Shown: positions 55,126-64,000 of the stretch, in pieces
Numbering within the stretch: the first letter of the stretch is position 1
How the letters are laid out: every line of letters starts with the position of its first letter
Assembly (NCBI GenBank): GCA_006503535.1
Contig: QYRS01000010.1
Location: 1,612,001 to 1,676,000, forward strand
DNA length: 64,000 nt
Direction of reading: 5' to 3'
From: Arthrinium phaeospermum
Taxonomy: Eukaryota > Ascomycota > Sordariomycetes > Amphisphaeriales > Apiosporaceae
Made by a program: the position numbers and the translations under genes
The notes under the pieces: generated by a model
Told to the model about the DNA's origin: nothing
The model's database searches: none
What the model saw: only the letters and a program-made list of their open reading frames with translations

Positions 55126-57068
55126 TCATGCCCGGGGGGGTTCCCGGGGTGTGCCACGGGCCCTGTGCCTCTTTCTGTATGGGTTCTCGTTGCCCTCCTG
55201 GGGTCTGTTCGCTTTCGGTGGCTGCTGAGGTGCTTGCTGAGGTGCCTGCGGAACCTTCTGCGGAGGTGGCTGAACAGAAGGCTGCGGAGGTTCGTTACCG
55301 TCCCGGGCTCTCTTTGTTCTCAACGGTGGCGGAGGTCGGACTACGACATGCATTGGAACTTGAACATCGACTTTGTGGCCTGAGCCGAGCGTGGCCGATT
55401 CCGAAGAAGCCATGCTTCGTCCTCCATCTGCAGTCAAACGCTTTCTGATCTGCCACTCGAATTAGTGTTTCCATACAGGTCAGCGCCAACTGGGTATATC
55501 TTACACTAATCCTCAGATATCCGTTGCCCAGCGGTTGTACGGACTGGTTATACGTGTAGGGTAACTCGGTCAGGGCAGTGGGGCTGAACATGAGGGCCTG
55601 GCCAGTGCGCAGTTTGACAATGGTCTCGAACAATTTGTTGGAATCGTCGGAATCGTGCTTATTGGCACCGGCTAGGTGCTTTTTCAAGACGGTGTACCAC
55701 GCCGGTGACAGGAAACGGTGGACAAACGTAACGTTGGCCAGGTCAATCAGTTCAGGCGACAAGGTAGGTTCCTGCGTGGCGATGAACACCCGCGTTCCCG
55801 TGTGACGCTGCTGACGGATGATTGATGTGAGATCCGAAGTAAGCACGCGTGCCTCACCACTTTGAACCAGAAACTGTCAAGTGTCTCGGGTTAGTCATGA
55901 CCTCCTTTTGTCATATTGCGTGTCGAGCATTTACCTTGTGAGCTTCGTCCATAGCAACAACACGGCCATTCTTGCAGGGGCTCTTGAGGAAGATTGAAAG
56001 GCAGGTGGCGAAGAGGACGCATGCATCATCCGAGCTGATTTGAGGATCACTCAGATCGATGATTGTGATTGTGCCTGGCTTGAAGGCCCATATGTCCTCC
56101 GTTGCCGGCGCAGGTCTCGTGCTTGTGGTATGAGGTCCAGGCGCGATGAAACTATCAATCAGCTGCATTCGCATCTTGAGTGGCGTCTCCTGGCCCCGAA
56201 GCCACGGGAATTGGTCGACACGCTGGCGAAATGTGCTGTATGTGAACCGCTGAGGACCCTCCATTGCCAACTCTCGGATCAAGTTTCTGACAACGTCCAC
56301 ATATAGAGGGGTGCTGCTTGCCTTTGGATCGACAGCCATGAGCTTCATCATGTTCGAGACATCAAGGTGATTCTCTTCCAGATAGAGAGGCAGGACCTTG
56401 GGTCGGGGGTAATTCGCTGGCAGGCCTGGCAGCTCGGTGTACATCTTCTTCATTGCCCATATGTGGGACGGAGAAACCAGCACGTTGACGGGCACATCAC
56501 GGGAACAGAGATATGCCGCCTCGCAGAGCTGTGTATTGTTGTAGCCTGAGTTGTTGTCGTAGTGCATCACCAAAGCAGACATGGGGTATGGCAGCTGACC
56601 GGCGTCACTCTGATTCATGACGGAGTTCTCCAGAAGGCAGGAAAGTGTGTGGCTTTTGCCAGCTCCCTGGGAGCCGCATATAAAAGCTGACCAGGGGATG
56701 TTAAGATTGGTCATTACCAATCGATTCTCGAGCGCGGTAGGTGGCGCCTCAGGCATGTTTTGGGCATTGCCAATCAGAGCGAACTGCGGGACGAGGATTG
56801 ACATGGCGCCGGAATCAAGTGACAAGGTATCACTGACATGGTTGGCTACGCCTGTCGTGAACACCGGTGCGTTGGTTAAGGCATCGACTTGATCCTGCGC
56901 GTTCAGGGCAGGCTCCGAGTCATCAGCCTCAGCTGCACCACCGTCCTCGTCACGCAGAAAGTGTCCAAATCGGGCAAGGATGGGATTTGGGACCGGCTCT
57001 GACGAGTTGTTGGTCTTCTGATGAGGAGGCACCCCATTCTGGTCTGCGCCTGGCTGGGGAGTGGCCAT
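55126..57068 (-). CDS. Orphan P-loop ATPase (HerA/FtsK-like) with a Pro/Gln-rich tail
   Basis: About 610 aa from exons 57068-55935, 55873-55477 and 55427-55126. Intron 1 (61 bp, GTAAAT...GACAG) splits the Walker B region right after MDEAHK. Intron 2 is only 49 bp (GTATGG...CTGCAG). Residues 1-90 are hydrophilic with an acidic patch (RDEDGGAAEADDSEP). Walker A is CGSQGAGKSHTLSCLLE (about 130-145) and Walker B GRVVAMDEAHK (about 368-378), followed by ATQEPTLSPELIDLANVTFVHRF, resembling the sensor region of HerA/FtsK-type translocases. The C-terminus is Pro/Gln-rich with basic runs (RTKRARDG, YRKRHRARG). Such ATPases occur as orphans in many Sordariomycetes and have no known role. Retaining intron 2 gives a different C-terminus ending near 55295. 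Confidence 0.82.
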
Positions 57069-60002
57069 GGTTGGCAAGCACTGAATGGTGGGAAGTGTCA
57101 GTTGCGTGGTCCAAAATGAAGTTGTACAGGATTTTTTATTTTGACCTGTCTGTGATTTTGAAGGGAGGGGAATGGCCGAACGCGTAGACTTGTTTTTTTA
57201 TGAGGGTCCAAGGGAAGTGCGTTTCCGTTCCTGCCATCGTGTTGATGTAGGTAGGAGTCAGATGGTATATTTCGCGACGCGTGACCCACTGCTATTCAAC
57301 CATCAATGTACATTGGGATAATCACTTGCCAATCACCAGGTGGGAAAATGAATTGATATACTGCATCATCCAGGAGAATGGTAGACTGAGGTTACCAAGG
57401 TACAAGACATATGTGAGGGAGTAGGCACATATACTTGGCGTGTGATGAAGGAAATGTAAAGCTTACCTGCTAAGATTAAATATCTGGTGGGTGTCTTGGC
57501 CTTTTCACTGCGATGCTGATATATTTCCAGCATATGGGCGGGCCCTGGATGATGTTTGGTCAAGGTGAACCAATGTTTTGTCAGGTGGTGGTGGGAATGG
57601 GCTCACGCCTTGATGAGGTATCAATTGAAGGGAAACGCAATATTGGAGCCATCAAATTGTACGCGCAGTAGCAGTCGCCGGCTGCGATATGGGGCTGGCA
57701 AGAGCTCAGGTACTCTCTGGGGAATATATCTTCTTAAAACAACAGTACCTCCCGATTGACCTAAACTGCCGAGTTCCCCAGTGAAGATAGGTAGCCAGGC
57801 AGAAGTCAATCAACATCCTCAGATTTGGAGGGACAGTTAAAACCCCCAAGCGTAAAACAGCAACCAGTTGTTCGTGAACTCCCTCCCCCTATATCTGCGT
57901 CGAAGCATCCCTCATGTTGCATCTTTGCAAAATCTCAATACAGCACTGTAGCCGTTCCCAAGTACCGAAATAAAGCGGTACTATCAAATCCTACTTTCGT
58001 CAATGCTGGTAAATGTTTTGTTACATAAGGGGGAAAGGGGGGAATTTGCAGTACCGTTATTACTTGCGGTGCATTTCCATAACCATATCTCGATGCTGTC
58101 ATCGAGAGAGTACAGACATTAGTTAGGCCACGGCATTATCGTTATGCATGGCCACATGACCATCATCAAGCCGTCTTAGGGGGAGACTTTCCACACCTGC
58201 AGCGTCCATCTAAACTCGAGAAAGAAGTGAAGCTGTACCCACGCCACACCTACGAAACCAATCGACCTGGACAAGGCTTTCATGCGCGCGGGTGGCTCTC
58301 TGAACGCACGCTGTACGTAGCATGCAGCGCATACGCATATAACGCGCGGCATATCTGGCATATGCAGGGCACACAGCGTCTGCTCGCTGCATGCAGATAA
58401 TTGTTACCTACATCATTCGAGCTGGAAACTGGGGACTAGGTAGCAACTCATTCAGCGTGTCTAGAGCATGCTACCATTTATCTTCGTTGCTAGGCATGGC
58501 AGCACTGAAATGATTTCAGTATGTGCAGTCATATATCAGTGATGCCTTGGTCTATATTGCTTGCTGTATGGCAGCTGGTGAACAGTCGACGCATGTGCTA
58601 GAAAGATCCAGGATGTCCCGAGATGATGGGACATGCCTGTGGAAACTTCCCGCCCGTGCGTCTTCTGCCCATATCAGGACGAATGCGGCTCCAGAAAATC
58701 GAAGTACTACTTTCTCATCGTAGTAGCTTCGCGATGCTCCTTGTGGAGGGCCTGGATTCCCCAAGCCGTCCACCGCAACTGACCCCGAAACGTTGGGATC
58801 GAACATCAGGTAACAGAGGTCTGGCTCGGTATCTCCAGCCAAAACAGAAACGCGATTTAGCCTTTGGATGGGACGGGGCAGCGCTGGCCAGGATGTCGGA
58901 TTGTGCTGTCACCGGAGAAGTTGTCACCATGCACACCTTGAGACTGTATGTTCAAGGGTCACGTCAACTCTAAGCCGTAGCGGGCCAAAAGCATGCACGG
59001 CAGAATGAATGGCTCCCGAAATAAGGTACAGCATACAGACCCTTAAGGCGCTGGTTCGACAACACAAGGTTTGGCATATTTGAAGGCATATGGAACTTTG
59101 GGGATTGGCTCAACACAGGCGTCTGTCTAATTCCTTCGATTGCCGCCAAGGGCACGACCAACAGTGTAGTGGATGCACATTACCGAATCTGACTGGTTGC
59201 AGGGTTTGCTACATGACCGCCGAGCGATCCTTGAAGGATTCCCCCTCTCGACGGGGCAGTCTGGGGGTGTAAGACATGCGTATATATAGATCGGTACTCT
59301 CTGAACCCTCTGTCTCGGAGTTCGTCGGCTTGGGCTTGGTTGAAGGAATATGATCGAGATCTCATCTAAACCATATGGATGTTAACATTTCGGCCCCGGG
59401 AGGTGACAAGACAAGAGTGTATTCCAGCATCAAGATTAAAGTACGTATCCACACCCATGTAGACTGGGGGCTCCTCGTCCGCCCAACACATCCCCAGCCG
59501 CCCCCGCGCCCGCGCCCAACAGCCAATCTGGTGTAATGTCAGACTTCTCTAAGCCTCTATGGCAGCACTCGTGCGTCTCCAATCACCTCTGCCGGACGGA
59601 ACAGAGGGAGCGTGTGGCAATGTCAGTAGGACTCACTATATCAAATCACTGCTGGTCGAGACCAAGTCACTAGCTATTACCCGGTCTCAATCGTGAAAAA
59701 CAGAATGTGGTACATAATAACACGCTATCACCAGTGGTGTTGTAGAACTATACGCAATCGCTGTCTCAATATACTCGAACAAAATCTCCGAGTCTTGCTG
59801 CCACCCTCCATCCAGTCCAGTCCAGCCATGTAATCATACAGATATAGTTCCGCCTCCCATATGCAGTCGAAGACATCAGCCCGCAGTCATGTTCAGCGGA
59901 CATGGGTATGTAGTAATGCAACGCCCCTTGTGATCTAACATTGACCGACCATGCACGAAACAATCAAAACTCCAAGCGCCGTCCGTTCAGTCGTTTTCAC
60001 TT
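57069..60002. other. Intergenic region, 2.9 kb
   Basis: No supportable gene. A minus-strand stretch at 58552-58842 (DLCYLMFDPNVSGSV..., with YYDEKVVLRFSGAAFVLIW) has some coding character but no start, extension or family. The 3' end of the KDM5-type gene lies at 60003. Confidence 0.5.
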
Positions 60003-63000
60003 TCAGTCGGAATCCATCATGGCCATATCATCTCTTTCGGCCTCAAAGCTCTCGGCCGAGATGGCTCCCCTCTTTGCGCCGTCGCCTTCGTCATCATCAG
60101 CGTTTGTGAAGTCCAGCATAATCCGATCGACGTCCTTATTGTCCTCTTCGTCTGGCGCCTGCGTGATGCCACGTCCCATGCCACCAGACCCGCGCCTCAG
60201 CCCCTCGGCACTCCAGACATCGGGCCCAAAGAGCTCTTCGGCCTTGCGGCGTCCGTTCTCAGTGCGGCCCAGGATCTCAAGTGCCTTACTCTTACTAATT
60301 TCACCATGCGCATCGTCATGGCCGCTCAGCAGACGGTCTTCCAAAGATAGGGGCTCGCGGTCAGTTGGCATGAGCCGGGGGCCCGGCCCATTGGAACCAG
60401 CGCTCATGAAAAAGTCGGGATGCAGACCCGGGCCAGAACCGTCCACATCCATGGGATCACCCCCTCGAAGGGCGGAACCAGGCCTACTAGACGAAGTGGA
60501 ATCCGGGCCACGAGGGGGATGACCATGCGCGGTGCTCGTCAAGGCTGCAGGAGTCGATGGCTGCGACCCACGGCCAAAGAAATGCTGGCTTCCCGAGCCA
60601 TAAGAATGATTGGACGGGCTCGTGGCATTAGGGGGGTACCCAGATGGGTTGGCACCGGGGGAGTGCTGAGCAGCCAATGCAGCTTCGGCATTCATCTGCT
60701 TACGTTTCAGACTCATAGCCTTGCCCTTTATGCTCTCTGGCAGATCTTCCGGGTCCTCGACACCGTGTTGGTTCAAGATCCTTTGTAGCTTGGTGGGTCG
60801 TGGTTTACGGGTACTCTTGGACACCTCCAGTATGGGTGGCGCCTCGGGTGCAACGGGACTCCACTTGTGCAACTCCTGGCGGAAGAAGTTGGTCTCGTCG
60901 GCAAGCAGGATCTCGGCGCCCTCGATCTTGCGCAGATAGAATCGCTGCGTCTCGGCTTCATTGGCAGTGATCATGATGGGGTTGCAGTACACCGAGATGG
61001 CTTGCCTGAAGTCCTGGGCATTGTCGATTATCTTTCGAAGAACCTCTTCCTCCTCGGGCTGGAAAGGCAAGCCGGCAATCTCGTCTTGCCAAGCCAGGAG
61101 GTCCTCTATTTTTGGTCGAGCTGCATCGCGAGGGATCTTGACGCGCCAGTCGCAGATCGGGCAGGTGTATTTGTCCTCTTCCTTGACCTTTCCACGGGCA
61201 ATCTTCAGGCATTTACCATGATACCATTCGTGACACAATTCACATTCGATCATCATGCCCGCCTCGCTCCGACGGCAGATACAGAACACATCCCTGCCTT
61301 CGGACGAGTCGTTCCAAGACCGATTGGCCTTGGCATCCCGCTCCTCACTGGGAGCTCGCGAGGATGGCTCCGCTGGCAGCCTGGGCTTGTCGTTTGTGAT
61401 GTCGAAGCAGTCCATGTTCCGGTCAAGCACGTAGTCCATGTGTGACTTGAGGATATGCAACGGCGCGTTCGTCTTGCCGAAGAGCTTCTTGCCTTTTCGC
61501 ATCCAGTCCTCGTGACGTTTTTGCTCCTTTTCCAGGTCAAGCGTGCCAGTGGGCTTCGAGTTAAGGTCTTCCAGCTTTTTCATTATCTCCGCGACCTCAA
61601 CGTACTTTGGACGCTTCGTGTAGTCTGGATCCCTGGAGCGCTCGGTGATATCTAGGATTTGCTTGTGTGCCTCTCGCTGCTTGTGTAGGATCTGATCCAC
61701 CGCTGCCAACGTCTCTCGGGTAACAGGTATTTGATTGTGCGAAACCTGGTTGGACAAGGCCTCTAGCTGAGGGTAATGGATGATCTCCGCGTTGATAAGT
61801 TCGTGAGCCTTGGCCTCCCACTGCTGACCAGCTGCCAGCTTCTCGGAGTAGTATTTGTAATGGTCGTTGTACATGGGGACTTCCAGCTCGACACCCTCTG
61901 CGAAGATCGCCTTCACGTCGCCGAGGGTCATCAAGGCGAGCCGGCTTTCGCGTGCCTTGGTGTTCCATTGTAGCTGTTTGAGGAAGTGTGCCAGTCGATC
62001 GATTTGGGGCAGATCGACATTGTATCCGCGGCCCTCCTCGAGCAGTTCCTCAATGGTAGTGGCAGAGTGAACAACCAGGCGGTCAAGAGCTGCCTGCGCA
62101 CGCGATCGAAAGTCCTTGATAGCATTGGCTCGCTCCGTCAGCTGGGTGATTTCAGGACAGTCAAACCCGATCGTGGTGGCTCGGTCGATCAGCTTCTCAA
62201 TGTTCTCGATACTTCGCATTTCGCGTTCCTTCTGGTCGTGGTGGGAGTTCCCTATGGACTTGCGCCCGCCGCTCTGCGAGAGTTTGTCGCTCTTGCGCCG
62301 ATTTTGCTGCTTGCGCACCGTATAATTAGTCGCCTCTTCGACCCAGTCATTGCAATTGTCAACAAATTCCTTGAGTGTTGGCAAAGAGGGGAGGTCGTAC
62401 GGAATCTTCTCCCCTCAGCGAGAAGAGCGCGAAGCGACTTGAGTGAGGGTACGGAACCTTCGTCTAGCGTCTTTTCGTATTTGTCTTCCCAGGCCTCCGG
62501 TAATTGGGCCTTGTCGGCGACCTTTTGATACATGGCCTCGAGGTCCTCGTTTTCCTTGCGGTAGTAAAGGGTATGGTCCTTGCCATTGAGCCGGTCGGCT
62601 TCGGGAAGATCGCAGCAGGCATGCGATCCTGCGTGTTGTAGGCAAAGGACCTTGCCTGACGTTCTGCACTTGAATCTCGACAGGTAAGCATACGCCTTGC
62701 AATATGAACATTGGTACTCCTCTTCCGGAACATCCTCGTCAAGTAGCTGGTAGGTCAATGGGCAAGGTTCGTGGGTTTCCTCGGTCTTTACCGAGAGAAT
62801 GCAAGTGTGCTGGTTGCCTTCGAGGTGTCTGTGTATGAACTGTTCGCGCTGTGCTAGCTCTCGTTTGTGTATCCGCTCCAGCGCCGGTGCCAGCCATTTG
62901 GCCGTTTGGATGCTCAGCACACTCGCTGTTCCCTCGGCCGCGGTCCAGAGCAGTTCGTCGTGGGAAAAACAGGGTTGTTTGCGGAATTCCTGAAGCCGCT

Positions 63001-64000
63001 CGACGCCGGCAAGACCAAACGGTTCCCAATCGCAAGGGGCGAAATTGACAGCCTCATTGAAGTTGAAACCGTGGTTAAAGCCGGCGTGGTAAGCCTGGGG
63101 GAAAGTAATCACCATTTGGCCGGCCCGCTGGTCGAGGGCATAAACTCGGACGCCTGCTTTCTTCAGTTGTTCGGGGGTGAATAGAGTCACAAGTTGGAAC
63201 AGGAGGTCCGGCTGCGTCTCAAAAAGCTCAGGGACAGCTTCTCTCACAGCGTTCTCAAACCTCTCGGCATCCTCGCCAGGGATACCGTACCACGTTTTGG
63301 TGGCACCAAAGTGTTGGTAATTCGCGGAATAGGCGTAGTGGTCTTCGTTGTGCCAGCAGAACGTGGAGAAGATCATGCCGACATACACCCATGGTACGGT
63401 CATGCCTGATATATCCGTCTTGATATGCCTGAACAGGGACTCGGGGTGTAGCGGCAAAGCGTTCAGGTTCCACCAATCAATCGAGTATGGATCACCCGGA
63501 TTACGTTCTGGGGTGGGGAAGCCAGAACCATGGGTGGTGCAATGGACATCGGCGCCGTATTCCACCTCGACCGTCTCCTCAAGGCTAGCGACCAGACGCC
63601 AGAACTCCCTTTCAACATCATCCTCAGTAACAGGACGAGAGCAGTTCAAGACGGGGTCGTATGGCATCCGGTTCTCGAAATAGCCTTGCTTAAAATCTGC
63701 AGCTTTCTCTTGGAATTGCCTCAAGGAGTAGAGGCCGCCTTCCTCGAACCCAAATTGGCCATCTCCCACAAGGCATCGCGGACAGTTCCATTCGTCGCCT
63801 GGCTTAGATTTGAGGGGAGGGTCGAGACAAGCGCCATGGTAGCCATGATCGCATGACTCACAGACTGCAATGTAGCCAACTTCATCACCTTTACCACAGG
63901 TATGGCATCGCTATAGATCCGATGGTATCAGCATGAGTTCCAATATGAATGAGGCTTTTGTCAGCGTAAATGTGGTCAGTACTCACGTCACTGATATTGC
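60003..64000 (-). CDS. KDM5/Lid2-type JmjC histone demethylase, partial and frameshifted
   Basis: Chromatin enzyme of the JARID1/KDM5 class (H3K4 demethylase). The 5' part (JmjN, ARID) lies outside the window. Visible exons on the minus strand: 64000-63987 and 63910-60003 (intron 63986-63911, GTGAGT...TATAG). Order of domains: PHD finger 1 (CHTCGKGDE...WNCPRC); JmjC (WVYVGMIFSTFCWHNEDHYAY with Fe ligands His and Glu; third ligand His in FPQAYHAGFNHGFN); C5HC2 zinc finger (YQCSYCKAYAYLSRFKC...HACC); a PLU-1-like helical region; PHD finger 2 (FCICRRSEAGMMIECELC...YTCPICDW); then a disordered Ser/Pro/Gly tail ending DDMAMMDSD. At 62411-62414 (CCCC on plus) one base is missing: LLAEG must continue as EKIPYDLPSLPTLKEF in another frame. 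A homopolymer error is likeliest because both sides are well preserved. Confidence 0.92.

Noticed and set aside
1..64000. Secondary-metabolite cluster or a bacterial-type defence island
   Set aside because: No synthase, tailoring-enzyme group, pathway regulator or adjacent co-directional effector set; the MFS and receptor genes are isolated.

Overview
The window is nuclear DNA of a filamentous ascomycete (Pezizomycotina, most likely Sordariomycetes). The evidence is short GT-AG introns of 49-90 bp with CTRAC-type branch sites, fungal-restricted families (PTH11-type receptors, a 2EXR protein, a fungal LCCL membrane protein, a ThrE/PRM10-type transporter), and one AT-rich block almost without CA and TG, the footprint of repeat-induced point mutation (RIP). 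There are no rRNA genes, convincing tRNA genes, CRISPR arrays or bacterial operons. Exon borders were assigned by eye from splice motifs and reading-frame continuity.

Layout. 1-9.2 kb: an LRR protein (5' part outside the window), an MCT-like MFS transporter, a 2EXR protein, a TPR-like protein and a large LCCL membrane protein. 10-17.5 kb: QTRT2 (queuine tRNA-ribosyltransferase accessory subunit), a seven-exon alkaline phosphatase with a CACGTGGG site upstream, and a PTH11-like receptor. 19-26 kb: two paralogous alpha/beta hydrolases, one cytosolic and one secreted, and a secreted orphan protein. 26.7-30.2 kb: a decayed reading frame, then the divergent mitochondrial pair NDUFA12 / PGS1. 31.3-35.5 kb: a small secreted I9-like protein and a C-poor, purine-skewed non-coding tract. 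35.5-45.8 kb: a ThrE-domain membrane protein, a 6.5 kb gene-poor stretch with one apparent pseudogene, and a second PTH11-like receptor. 46.2-52.4 kb: the divergent pair eIF4A-III (FAL1) / SF3a60 and a GPI-anchored GH79 glycosidase with a frameshift. 53.4-54.9 kb: a RIP-mutated element bounded by 25-bp terminal inverted repeats and TA target sites. 55.1-57.1 kb: an orphan P-loop ATPase. 60-64 kb: a KDM5/Lid2-type JmjC histone demethylase, running off the right edge and carrying a frameshift.

Functional links. The window is mainly core genome with accessory patches. Two divergent gene pairs join related functions: complex I assembly with cardiolipin-precursor synthesis, and exon-junction complex with U2 snRNP. 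The patches are the RIP-mutated element next to the orphan ATPase, two decayed genes, the hydrolase pair and the skewed tract. Single-base frameshifts in two otherwise well-preserved genes (GH79 and KDM5) suggest residual indel errors in the assembly, though real mutations cannot be excluded.
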